Shown here in pieces: positions 1 through 7,199 of a stretch of 64,000 nucleotides of DNA. Within the stretch, counting starts at the first letter, position 1. The number at the start of each line of letters is the position of its first letter. A program made the position numbers and the translations under genes. The notes under the pieces are model-generated. The model worked only from the letters and a program-made list of their open reading frames with translations. It searched no databases and was not told where the DNA came from. Source of the stretch: Streptomyces durmitorensis (lineage in GTDB: Bacteria > Actinomycetota > Actinomycetes > Streptomycetales > Streptomycetaceae); assembly GCF_023498005.1 (NCBI RefSeq), contig NZ_CP097289.1, forward strand, positions 6,386,001 through 6,450,000, given 5' to 3'.

Positions 1-808
1 CGTCGTCCACGACGATGCCGCGGCGTACGTCAAGGCCCGCGGCCTGCGCGAGCCCCGTGCGGGGGCGGACCCCGCAGGCGAGGACGGTGAGGTCGGTGCC
101 GAGTACGTAGCCGTCGGCGAGCTCCACCGAGCGGATGGCCCCGCCGGTCTGGCGCACCCCGCGTACGCGGCACTCGGTGTGCACTTCCACCCCGAGTTCG
201 GTGAGGTGCCGGTGGACCAGCGCGCTGGCTGCCGGGTCGAGCTGGCGCTCCATGAGCCGGTCGCCCTGCTGGGTGAGGACGACCTGGGCGCCGCGGACGG
301 CGAGCGCGCGGGCGGCGGATACGCCGAGCAGCCCGCCGCCGATGACGACGACGCGGGTGCCGGGTACGACGGCCTCGGACAGGGCGAGGCAGTCGTCCAT
401 TGTCCGGAAGGCGTGCACGCCGCGCGGCAGGTCTGCGGCACCGGGCTCGAAGAGACCGCGCAGGGGCGGCAGTACGGGGTTGGAGCCGGTCGCGAGGACG
501 AGGGTGCCGTACGGGACGACGCTGCCGTCCGCGCAGTGCACGATCCGGTCCGCGCGGTCCACGCGGACGGCGCGGGTGCGGAGGAACTCGCCGGGTACGG
601 GCGGCAGGCCGATGACCTCGGGGCCGAGGCGCCCGGAGAGGACGTCGGCGAGGAGCACGCGGTTGTACGGTGCGTGCGGCTCCTCCCCGATGAGGGTGAC
701 GTCGCCGGAGCCTCCGAGCCGCTGGGCGAGGCGGACACCGGCGAGGCCGCCGCCGATCACCACCACGCGTGAGTGCGGGCTCTGGGTGCCCGGGGTCGAA
801 GAGGTCAT
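1..808 (-). CDS. FAD/NAD(P)H-dependent oxidoreductase of nitrite-reductase type, 3' end outside window
   Basis: Flavoprotein of the pyridine nucleotide-disulfide oxidoreductase class, resembling the N-terminal FAD/NADH module of assimilatory nitrite reductase (NirB/NasB). Only the first 269 codons lie in the window; the gene continues past the left edge. An FAD Rossmann motif VVVIGGGLAG is at residues 15-24, LATGS at 105-109, and a second dinucleotide motif VVVIGGGLLG, for NAD(P)H, at about 153-162. The start is ATG at 808, 24 bp downstream of a GlnR-type box. Likely role: electron delivery for nitrite reduction, together with nasA and the sirohydrochlorin chelatase further right. The missing C-terminus decides whether siroheme/4Fe-4S domains follow or whether this is a stand-alone reductase. 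Confidence 0.8.
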   Translation of the reverse strand, partial: MTSSTPGTQSPHSRVVVIGGGLAGVRLAQRLGGSGDVTLIGEEPHAPYNRVLLADVLSGRLGPEVIGLPPVPGEFLRTRAVRVDRADRIVHCADGSVVPYGTLVLATGSNPVLPPLRGLFEPGAADLPRGVHAFRTMDDCLALSEAVVPGTRVVVIGGGLLGVSAARALAVRGAQVVLTQQGDRLMERQLDPAASALVHRHLTELGVEVHTECRVRGVRQTGGAIRSVELADGYVLGTDLTVLACGVRPRTGLAQAAGLDVRRGIVVDD

Positions 809-831
809 GTACGGCAGAGTGCGGGGGCGGT

Positions 832-869
832 GTTACCCGGCCGCATCCTGACTGTTTCCCGGCGGGAAC
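832..869 (-). promoter_or_regulatory. GlnR box with four half-sites
   Basis: Read on the minus strand the bases are GTTCC-n6-GAAAC-n6-GATGC-n6-GTAAC, four half-sites each separated by exactly 6 nt. This matches the a-b-a-b architecture gTnAc-n6-GaAAc of the actinobacterial nitrogen regulator GlnR. It lies 24 bp upstream of the nitrite-reductase-like flavoprotein start, so nitrogen-limitation control of that gene is inferred. Confidence 0.7.
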
Positions 870-940
870 GCTGCCCTCAGCGGGCGCCGGGGCGGGGTGT
901 GAGGGGTCTGGCCGGGGGCCTTGCGAGGCCGCGGTCCTTA

Positions 941-1042
941 CCCCGCATCCGCCTCCGGCCGAACGAGCCTCTCCCACCCACCCGCCCGTTCACCCCGCAT
1001 CCGCCCCCGGACGAACTTGCTTTCCCGCCCACCCGCCCATTA
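941..1042. repeat. Two tandem copies of a GC-rich ~50-bp intergenic motif
   Basis: Copy 1 (941-991) and copy 2 (993-1042) share the frame CCCCGCATCCGCC..CGGNCGAAC..G, then CCCACCCGCCCRTT. A third copy is at about 20970-21021, downstream of dnaG. No coding role is seen. The 572-bp gap 809-1380 consists of the GlnR box, these copies, the palindromic element at 1051-1205 and the promoter of the next gene. Confidence 0.65.
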
Positions 1043-1050
1043 CCCGGTAG

Positions 1051-1205
1051 TCGGGAGCGCTCGTGAGGGGACGTGCCGGTATGTCTGCCCGGAGCACGGT
1101 TCCCTGCGCTCCAGTAGCGCAGCAGCCCCGCAGCCACCGGACGATAGCGAGGACGGACATACCGGCACGGCCCCGCCCCCACAGGCGAACCAGCCCCGCA
1201 GCACA
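1051..1205 (+). repeat. Dispersed palindromic element, copy A
   Basis: About 155 bp with inverted arms: CGTGCCGGTATGTC at 1072-1085 and its exact reverse complement at 1156-1169. The interior contains CCGGAGCACGG and CCACCGGACGAT. A second copy lies in opposite orientation at about 44990-45140 and matches inside the arms and in the flanks (GTCGGSAGCGCTCRTGAGGGGACG on one side). No open frame or transposase is present, so it resembles a MITE or other non-autonomous repeat. Confidence 0.75.
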
Positions 1206-1368
1206 CACGCCCCCGCAGTCGGCAGCGTCCCGCCCCGCACCCGGACCAGCTCCTCCCCGCTCCAAGGCGGACCCGCCCGGACTTAACCCCCGTTGAGCCG
1301 ACCCTCAAGCCCACCTTAAGGATCAGCAGTAACCCCCTGACCAGCCACTTTTGCCCCCGCCCCGCGCC

Positions 1369-1380
1369 TAGTCTGCGGCG
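1369..1380 (+). promoter_or_regulatory. -10 hexamer of a probable leaderless transcript
   Basis: TAGTCT at 1369-1374 is followed by 6 nt and then the GTG start at 1381, with no Shine-Dalgarno in between. This is the arrangement expected when transcription starts at the initiation codon. No convincing -35 is visible. Confidence 0.45.
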
Positions 1381-2871
1381 GTGACCACCGAGGTAGCCGA
1401 CTCCCGACTTGCCGCGTATCCCGCGCTCTCCGCGTACCTGCGCCAGACGGAGGGACCGCAGGTTCCGCCCATGCCCGCGCATCCCCCGCGGCCCCCGCGG
1501 CCCCGCGCCGCCACCCCAGTTCCCCCTGCCCGCGTCACCCCCACCGCCCTGCGCAACGGAATCCTCGCCGGAACCCTCGCCGTCACCGCGCTCTGGGCCG
1601 TGCAGGCCGAACCCTCGGCCCGGCTCGACGTGCTCTTCGCGACCGGCGCCCACCTCACCGGACTGCTCGCCGGGTACGGCGTTCTCGTCATGCTCTTCCT
1701 GATGGCCCGCGTCCCCGCCGTCGAGCACGGCGTGGGCGCCGACCGGCTCGCGCGGCTGCACGCCCTCGGCGGCCGCTACGTCCTCACCCTGTGTCTGGGC
1801 CATGCCCTGCTCGCCCTGTGCGGATACGCCGCCCACGCCGACACCGACCTCCTCAGCGCCGCCCTCGGCCTGCTCGGCTATCCGGGGCTCGCCCTCGCCG
1901 TCGTCGGCACCGCCCTGCTCATGGCCGTCGGCGTCACATCGGCCCGCGCGATGCGGCGCCGCGTCCCGCACGAGACATGGCGGGCCGTGCATCTGCTGAC
2001 CTTCCTCGCCGCGGCGCTCGCCTTCGTGCACCAGCTCGCGGGGCCGGACGTGGCGGGCAGCATCCTGACGGTGTGGATGTGGTCGATGCTGCACGCCACG
2101 GTGGCGGTCCTGCTCGTCTGGTACCGCGTCGTCGTCCCCGTGCGGCAGGCGCTGAAGCACAGCCTGCGCGTCATCGACGTACGCGACGAAGGGCCCGGTG
2201 TCGTGTCGGTCGTGATGCAGGGCATCGGCCTCGACGAGCTGCGGGCCGAACCCGGACAGTTCTTCCGCTGGCGCTTCCTGCGGCGCAGGCTCTGGCGCAC
2301 CGCGCTGCCGTTCTCGCTCTCCGCGCCGGTGCGCGACGACACCCTGCGGATCACCGTGAAGGCCATCGGCGACCACACGCGGCGGATGCGGCGGCTGAAG
2401 CCGGGGACGCGGGTGCTCGCCACGGGCCCCTTCGGGGCGCTCACCGCGCATCGCCGTACGAAGAGGAAGGTGCTGCTGCTCGCGGGCGGGGTCGGGATCA
2501 CCCCGATGCGGGCGTTGTTCGAGACGCTGCCGGGTGGGCCGGGGGACATCACCCTGCTCTACCGGGCAGGCAGCGCCGAGCAGCTCGTGCTGCGCGACGA
2601 GCTGGAGGAGATCGCCCGGAGCAGGGGAGCGGGGCTGCACTATCTGCTCGGCCGTTCCGACGCGTCCTTCGACCCTTCCCCAAGCTCTCAACTTCGTTCG
2701 AGCAGGGGAGACCCCATTTCCCCGCAGGCCCTGCGCAACCTCATCCCCGACCTCGCCGAGCACGACGTGTATCTGTGCGGGCCGCCCGGGATGGCCGCCT
2801 CCGCCACCGCCGCGCTCGTACGGGCCGGGGTGCCCGACGAGCGCATCCACGCCGAGTGCTTCACCTTCTGA
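1381..2871 (+). CDS. Membrane ferric-reductase-like flavoprotein (ferredoxin reductase fold)
   Basis: A 496-residue membrane oxidoreductase. An N-terminal Pro-rich cytosolic tail (about residues 1-50) is followed by about six transmembrane segments with conserved His residues typical of the ferric reductase/NADPH oxidase heme-binding domain. Then come an FAD-binding FR-type domain (about 250-350) and an NAD-binding domain with LLLAGGVGITPMR near 362-375 and YLCGPPGM near the C-terminus. It would pass electrons from NAD(P)H through FAD across the membrane, to an acceptor that cannot be named from sequence. A REP-like hairpin sequence is inserted in frame near codon 433 and adds about 16 residues to the NAD domain. 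GTG at 1381 is chosen because it follows a leaderless promoter signature. Confidence 0.85.
   Translation: MTTEVADSRLAAYPALSAYLRQTEGPQVPPMPAHPPRPPRPRAATPVPPARVTPTALRNGILAGTLAVTALWAVQAEPSARLDVLFATGAHLTGLLAGYGVLVMLFLMARVPAVEHGVGADRLARLHALGGRYVLTLCLGHALLALCGYAAHADTDLLSAALGLLGYPGLALAVVGTALLMAVGVTSARAMRRRVPHETWRAVHLLTFLAAALAFVHQLAGPDVAGSILTVWMWSMLHATVAVLLVWYRVVVPVRQALKHSLRVIDVRDEGPGVVSVVMQGIGLDELRAEPGQFFRWRFLRRRLWRTALPFSLSAPVRDDTLRITVKAIGDHTRRMRRLKPGTRVLATGPFGALTAHRRTKRKVLLLAGGVGITPMRALFETLPGGPGDITLLYRAGSAEQLVLRDELEEIARSRGAGLHYLLGRSDASFDPSPSSQLRSSRGDPISPQALRNLIPDLAEHDVYLCGPPGMAASATAALVRAGVPDERIHAECFTF
2671..2719 (+). repeat. REP-like hairpin repeat inserted in frame in a coding region
   Basis: The stretch contains CCCCAAGCTC at 2678-2687 and GAGCAGGGG at 2700-2708, forming a hairpin with two 4-bp stems. 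Sequences of the type CCCCAAGCTCTC..TTCG.TCGAGCAGGGGAGACCCCA are very common intergenic repeats in Streptomyces genomes. Here the sequence is read through as PSPSSQLRSSRGDPIS with no frameshift. Confidence 0.7.
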
Positions 2872-2912
2872 CCGCCTTCTGACCACCTTCTGAGAGGGGA
2901 TTACAGGCCGAT

Positions 2913-3104
2913 ATGGGACGTCATCGCAAACCCGTGGGCCCGGCCCAGGGCCCCACCCTGCAGGCCCGCCGCAAGCTGGCGACGGGCCTCGCCGGAGCGA
3001 GCGCGCTGGTCGCCACGGTCCTCGCGCTCACCGTCGAACCGGCGTCGCCGCCCGCTCCCGACCGCGCACCGGCGGGGGTCCCGGCACCTCAGGCGGCTCC
3101 CTGA
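2913..3104 (+). CDS. Small hypothetical protein with one hydrophobic segment
   Basis: A 63-residue product starting MGRHRK, with a basic N-terminus, one hydrophobic stretch (about residues 24-41) and a Pro/Ala-rich tail. This fits a small membrane-anchored or exported peptide. It lies 42 bp after the ferric-reductase-like gene on the same strand. AGAGGGGA is 12 nt upstream of the ATG, a weak ribosome site. Its last codons fall in the first copy of a 33-bp tandem duplication, so the C-terminus may be recent. No family is recognised. Confidence 0.45.
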   Translation: MGRHRKPVGPAQGPTLQARRKLATGLAGASALVATVLALTVEPASPPAPDRAPAGVPAPQAAP

Positions 3105-3138
3105 GCGGGGGTCCCGGCACCTCAGGCGGCCCCCTGAG
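3073..3138 (+). repeat. Tandem duplication of 33 bp
   Basis: 3073-3105 and 3106-3138 differ by one base. Each carries CCTCAGG...CCTGAG inverted arms, and the second (CCTCAGG-n6-CCTGAGG, about 3119-3138) could act as a weak terminator. The first copy contains the stop codon of the 63-residue ORF. Confidence 0.8.
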
Positions 3139-3214
3139 GAGGAAACCTCTGAAGACCCTCAACTCTCCCGGATTTCATGGACGGCGTGATCACCCCCTCC
3201 ATAAGGTCGCGATC

Positions 3215-3997
3215 ATGCCCGACATATCTCTGACCACCGTCGTCGTCCTCTGCGTGGCCGCCCTCGCGGCCGGCTGGATCGACGCGGTGGTGGGCGGTGG
3301 CGGCCTGCTCCTCCTGCCCGCCCTGCTGCTCGGACTTCCCGGCTCGACCCCGGCCGCGCACGCCCTCGGGACGAACAAGGCCGTCGCCATCGTCGGCACG
3401 ACCGGCGCCGCGGTGACGTACGTGAGGAAGACGCCCGTCGACGTGCCCACCGCCGTACGGATCGGGCTCGCCGCGCTCGCCGGGTCGATGGGCGGCGCCT
3501 TCTTCGCCGCCGGCATGAGCACCGAGGTGCTCAAGCCCGTGATCATGGTGGTGCTGCTCGGGGTCGGTGCCTTCGTCATCTTCCGGCCCGCCTTCGGCAC
3601 CGCGCCCTCCGCCGAGCCCGCATCGCCCAAGCGCATCCTCGCCGCCATCGGCCTCGCGGGCCTCGGCATCGGGTTCTACGACGGCCTCATCGGACCCGGC
3701 ACCGGCACCTTCCTGGTCCTCGCGCTGACCGCCGTACTCCACCTCGACCTGGTGTCCGCCTCCGCGACGGCCAAGATCGTCAACTGCTGCACGAACGCGG
3801 GCGCCCTCGCGATGTTCGCCTGGCAGGGCGCGGTCCTGTGGCAACTGGCCGCTCTGATGGCCGTCTTCAACCTCGCGGGCGGCATGTTCGGCGCCCACAC
3901 CGCCCTGAAGAAGGGCAGCGGATTCGTCCGCGTCGTGCTGCTCACGACCGTGTTCGCCCTCGTCGCGAAGATGGCGTACGAACAGTGGCTCGCCTGA
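3215..3997 (+). CDS. TSUP family (TauE/SafE) anion exporter
   Basis: A 260-residue polytopic membrane protein of the sulfite exporter TauE/SafE family. The diagnostic repeated motif appears as GWIDAVVGGGGLLLLPALL in the N-terminal half and GFYDGLIGPGTGTF in the C-terminal half, with about eight hydrophobic segments in all. These proteins move sulfite, sulfonates or other small anions; the substrate here is not determined. AAGG lies about 9 nt upstream of the ATG. Convergent with the sortase gene to its right. Confidence 0.85.
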   Translation: MPDISLTTVVVLCVAALAAGWIDAVVGGGGLLLLPALLLGLPGSTPAAHALGTNKAVAIVGTTGAAVTYVRKTPVDVPTAVRIGLAALAGSMGGAFFAAGMSTEVLKPVIMVVLLGVGAFVIFRPAFGTAPSAEPASPKRILAAIGLAGLGIGFYDGLIGPGTGTFLVLALTAVLHLDLVSASATAKIVNCCTNAGALAMFAWQGAVLWQLAALMAVFNLAGGMFGAHTALKKGSGFVRVVLLTTVFALVAKMAYEQWLA

Positions 3998-4005
3998 GGA
4001 GCCAG

Positions 4006-4050
4006 CACATCTCGCGGGCACACATCTCGCGGGCACACCTCTCGTCGGCA
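4006..4050. repeat. Three 15-bp tandem repeats
   Basis: The unit CACATCTCGCGGGCA is present twice exactly (4006-4035) and once diverged (4036-4050). It sits between two convergent genes and has no clear function. Confidence 0.7.
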
Positions 4051-4081
4051 CCTCTCGGCGGCCCCTGCCCGCACGCGTCCG

Positions 4082-4801
4082 TCAGCGCACGCTCGTCAGG
4101 TGCGCGAACACCACCACATTGCCCTGGTAGCCCGTCTTCCTCGAATAGCTGCCGCCGCACGTGATCACGCGCAGCTCCGGCCGGTCCGCAGCCCCGTACA
4201 CCTTCTCGTCCGGGAAGTCCTTCGCGTCGTAGACCTCGTTCGCGTCGACCGTGAACACGGCCACGCTGCCGTCCCTGCGTTCGATCTCGATGGTGCGGCC
4301 CCGGGTCAGGCCGCCCAGGTCGTAGAAGACGGACGGCCCGTCGGCGTTGTCGACGTGCCCCGCCACGATGGCGGTGCCGCTCTCGCCCGGCGTCGTCCCC
4401 GACTCGTACCAGCCCGCGAGGTTCGTCCGCTTCGGAGGCGGTACGTCGAGACTGCCCTGCCGCGTGAGTCCGAGCCCCATGAGGGGGGCGTCGACCCGGA
4501 TCGCGGGGATCCGGATCCGGTCGGGCGGGGACGGGGGGAGCGCCGCGGCGGCCGACGCGCGGCCGGAAGGGGGATGCGCCGACGCGGCCTGCGCGGCGGA
4601 CGGCTGGGGCGGGGGATGGGACGCGGTGCCGTTGTGCAGCAGCCACGCCCCGGAGCACAGGGCAAGGACGGTGACCGCGGCTATGGCGGAGTTGACGGTC
4701 TTCCTCCGGGCGGGCTTCCGGCCGGGCTTCCCGCCGGGGTCCCCGGCGGCGGGGCTCCCCGGGTCAGGGCTGTTCCTGCTCGGGCTGTTCCTGTGCATCA
4801 C
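4082..4801 (-). CDS. Class F sortase
   Basis: A 239-residue membrane-anchored transpeptidase. A Pro/Gly-rich cytosolic tail is followed by a hydrophobic anchor at about residues 37-55, a Pro/Ala-rich stalk, and the sortase domain. Visible catalytic elements are AGHVDN (His), VITCGG (Cys) and the downstream Arg region. The closely spaced gene upstream on the same strand (4925-5485) encodes a secreted single-span protein, the usual partner arrangement for class F sortases in actinobacteria. The exact substrate signal is not apparent, since no LPXTG-like motif is seen in the partner. Confidence 0.85.
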   Translation of the reverse strand: MMHRNSPSRNSPDPGSPAAGDPGGKPGRKPARRKTVNSAIAAVTVLALCSGAWLLHNGTASHPPPQPSAAQAASAHPPSGRASAAAALPPSPPDRIRIPAIRVDAPLMGLGLTRQGSLDVPPPKRTNLAGWYESGTTPGESGTAIVAGHVDNADGPSVFYDLGGLTRGRTIEIERRDGSVAVFTVDANEVYDAKDFPDEKVYGAADRPELRVITCGGSYSRKTGYQGNVVVFAHLTSVR

Positions 4802-4924
4802 TCGACTCGTCCCCCTCAGGGTTCGGGGAGGCCGGTCCCCGCTTCCCTCTCCGGATCCACGAGGGACAGGCGGACCCGGAGAGGGAGGGGGCTGGCGGTA
4901 CCGGTGGACAGCGGAGGGTGTCCG

Positions 4925-5485
4925 TCAGATCCTGTCGCCTCTCGCCCGGCGATGCAGGAGCCAGGTACCGCCCGCGGCGGCGACGGCAAGCGCCGCCACA
5001 CCCGCCGCGGTCTGCACGGGATCGGGGCCCAGAGCGCCACCGACCCCCGTCTTCACATGTCCCTTCGGAGCCACCTGCTGCTGCTCACGTGCGGCGGCGG
5101 TGGAGGTGATCGTCACGGACAGATCGCCCGCGACCTGCTTGCCGTCCGCGCCGGAGCCGGAGCACTTCGCGACGATCTCGTAGGTGCCGGGCTGAGCCGA
5201 CGGCGGCACCTTGAACTGGCCGGTCGCGTTCTGCTCGTGGTCCTCGTCCGTGCTCGGCGCGAGCGTGAACGTGCCCGCGCCCACCGCGCTGGCATCGCCC
5301 GAAGCGGTTCCTCCGCCGCCGCACGCGGAGGTGCTCACGGTGACCGTGGAGCCGGGCATGACCGTGGCGGGATGGATCTCCAGGCCGCCCCCGGCGGCGA
5401 GTACCGCGGCAGCCGCGGGGGGCGACAGGAGGCCCGCCGATGCGACGGCGAGCGCGGCAGTGGTCAGCAGGCGGGCTTTGCGCAT
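4925..5485 (-). CDS. Secreted, C-terminally anchored hypothetical protein paired with the sortase
   Basis: A 186-residue protein. An N-terminal signal peptide (MRKARLLTTAALAVASAGLL, cleavage after an AAAA run) is followed by an Ig-like beta-rich domain (residues about 30-130) with two Cys, then a C-terminal hydrophobic span (GVAALAVAAAGGTWLLHRR) and a positive tail. GGAGCAAGCAC precedes the ATG. It is transcribed just ahead of the class F sortase with a 123-bp gap. It probably sits on the outer face of the membrane or wall. No conserved sorting pentapeptide is visible, so a structural link to the sortase is inferred from context only. Confidence 0.7.
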   Translation of the reverse strand: MRKARLLTTAALAVASAGLLSPPAAAAVLAAGGGLEIHPATVMPGSTVTVSTSACGGGGTASGDASAVGAGTFTLAPSTDEDHEQNATGQFKVPPSAQPGTYEIVAKCSGSGADGKQVAGDLSVTITSTAAAREQQQVAPKGHVKTGVGGALGPDPVQTAAGVAALAVAAAGGTWLLHRRARGDRI

Positions 5486-5793
5486 CGTGCTTGCTCCTCC
5501 GAGGGACCTTCAGAGGGGCACGGCCCGCGGCACCCCCAAGTGCCGCTGCGTCGGTCGAACCCCGCTCTACCGAGGTAAGTGGCACTCGGCGGCGCACGCC
5601 TCCTGAAGGTCTGTCAGAAACTCTGTGGTGGAGCGGCTCCTGACACTTCGACGGGAACATTCCAGCAGGTCACCCGGCGTGTCGCCGAGAAGTATCCGAA
5701 GGGGGTGCACGGCGCCTGTGAATGGGTGACCCGCGATCCCGGCGGGGCCTTTCCCGGGCGCCCGCCGGACCCCGGCCCGGACCTGAGTCCGCC
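5486..5793. other. Intergenic region upstream of the sortase-partner gene
   Basis: 308 bp without a supported gene. It should carry the promoter of the minus-strand sortase-partner operon. An inverted pair TGTCAG (5612-5617) and CTGACA (5640-5645) separated by 22 nt is the only structure noticed. No -35/-10 pair could be assigned with confidence. Confidence 0.4.
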
Positions 5794-6579
5794 TCAGACC
5801 GCGTCCCACGGAACGTCGGCGTAGAGCCCCGCCAGCGTTCCCATCAGCTTCTCGTCGACCGCGAACTCCGTGGCGTCGATCCGCCGCACCGGCGCGATGC
5901 CCCGCGCGTTCGTGACGAAGGCGGCCGCGTACGACGAGAGGTCCGCGAGCGTGACCGGGGCCCGGCGCGTGGGCAGCCCGGCGGCCGCGAGCCGCGGTTC
6001 GAGCAGCTGCATCGTGATGCCGGTCAGGCAGGGCGCGTCGGGCCAGACGATCCCGGAGCCGTCGTAGAAGGCGATGTTCGTGACGGCGCCCTCGCTGATC
6101 GTCCCGTCGGGCCCGGTGAGCAGGGCGTCGTCGAAGCCCGCGCGCCGTGCGAGCTCCCCGTGGCGGGCCTGCCCGAAGCCGCCCAGGTGCTTGATGTGCG
6201 GGAAGGGCCGCTGGTAGGGGACGGACCGCAGGGCCTGCGGGCTCTCGGACACCCCGCCCGGCGCCCGGACGGTGACCGTCACGGACGGCTCGCCCTCGGG
6301 TGCGTGGACATGGACGCGTACGGAAGCGTCGGCGATGTCGTCGCGGAGCACGTGCCGGATGAGTGCGCGGACGTGTTCGCCGTCGAGCTCCCGGTCGAAG
6401 AGCTCGCGCGTGGCCGCGTCGAGCCGGGCCAGATGCAGCGCGAGCCCGCGTGTCGCGCCGCCCCTGACCTGCATCGCGGTGAAGTGCCCGACCCCGCCGA
6501 GAGCGGGCCACAGCAGTCGGTCGGCGGTGGCGGCCCGGCCGTCGATCTCAAGGCGCTGCAGAGGCGCGGGAGTTGTCAT
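5794..6579 (-). CDS. PLP-dependent class IV aminotransferase
   Basis: A 261-residue class IV (branched-chain aminotransferase / aminodeoxychorismate lyase fold) enzyme. The PLP lysine is in PHIKHLGGFGQ, and the fold motifs DDALLTGPDGTISEGAVTNIA and LTGITMQLL follow. Family members transaminate branched-chain or D-amino acids or cleave aminodeoxychorismate; the specificity is unresolved. ATG at 6579 (or the GTG three codons earlier at 6588) is preferred because everything further upstream in this frame is the repeat tract at 6.64-7.14 kb, which is open in all frames by composition. Confidence 0.8.
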   Translation of the reverse strand: MTTPAPLQRLEIDGRAATADRLLWPALGGVGHFTAMQVRGGATRGLALHLARLDAATRELFDRELDGEHVRALIRHVLRDDIADASVRVHVHAPEGEPSVTVTVRAPGGVSESPQALRSVPYQRPFPHIKHLGGFGQARHGELARRAGFDDALLTGPDGTISEGAVTNIAFYDGSGIVWPDAPCLTGITMQLLEPRLAAAGLPTRRAPVTLADLSSYAAAFVTNARGIAPVRRIDATEFAVDEKLMGTLAGLYADVPWDAV

Positions 6580-6639
6580 GGGCTTCACGGTACGACGTGG
6601 GGCGAGGGCGAGTGGGGGGGGGCGGGGGAGCGGCGGACG

Positions 6640-7135
6640 AGGGCGGTGGCGACAACGGAACAGCAGCCGGACGAGGCAGTCACACGAAAGCTGGACGGCA
6701 GCCGCGCGGCGCCGTGCGACAGCCGGACGGCAGTCGAGGGGCAGCCGAGCGAAAGGCGGACGAAAGCCGGGCGGCAGCCGGGCGCAAGGCGCGCGGCAGT
6801 CACACGAAAGCCGGGCGGCAGCCGCGCGGAACCGAGCGACAGCCGGACGGCAGCCGCGCGGCACCGAGCCACAGCCGGACGGCAGTCGAGGGGCAGCCGG
6901 ACGAAAGCCGGGCGAAAGCCGGACGGCAGCCGCGGGACAGTCGCACGACAGCCGGACGGCAGCTACGCGGCACCGGACGGCAGCCGGACGAAAGCCGGAC
7001 GAAAGCCGGGCGGCAGCCGGGCGCAAGGCGCGCGGCAATCACACGAAAGCCGGGCGGCAGCCGCGCGGCACCGAGCCACAGCCGGACGACAGCCGCGCGG
7101 CACCGAGCCACAGCCGGACGGCAGTCGCGCGCCGA
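6640..7135. repeat. Degenerate GC-rich tandem repeat tract
   Basis: About 500 bp built from ~11-bp words such as AGCCGGACGGC, AGCCGCGCGGC, ACCGAGCCAC and GAAAGCCGGGC. A higher-order period of about 239 bp is visible: the block beginning GCGCAAGGCGCGCGGCA occurs at 6782 and again at 7021. It fills the gap between the divergent aminotransferase and flavin reductase genes. Long stop-free frames across it on both strands are compositional artefacts. Confidence 0.85.
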
Positions 7136-7162
7136 ACCCGTCGAACTCGCCGAAGGAGCCGC

Positions 7163-7183
7163 TTGACCTCAACCTAGGTTGAG
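7163..7183 (+). promoter_or_regulatory. SoxR/MerR-type operator
   Basis: CTCAACCTAGGTTGAG at 7168-7183 is a perfect 16-bp palindrome directly adjoining a TTGACC -35-like hexamer (7163-7168), 16 bp before the ATG of a flavin reductase. SoxR binds comparable dyads between -35 and -10 elements, and an NADPH-dependent flavin reductase is a known member of the Streptomyces SoxR regulon. Induction by redox-active compounds is therefore inferred. Confidence 0.65.
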
Positions 7184-7199
7184 CAACGAGGCTCTCCCC

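Noticed and set aside
877..2886. Minus-strand 669-codon ORF opposite the ferric-reductase-like gene
   Set aside because: Antisense shadow without domains. The plus-strand gene has full family motifs.
6600..7140. N-terminal extension of the aminotransferase and several plus-strand ORFs
   Set aside because: The whole tract is low-complexity repeat and open in every frame. The conserved fold begins at MTTPAPLQRLEIDG.
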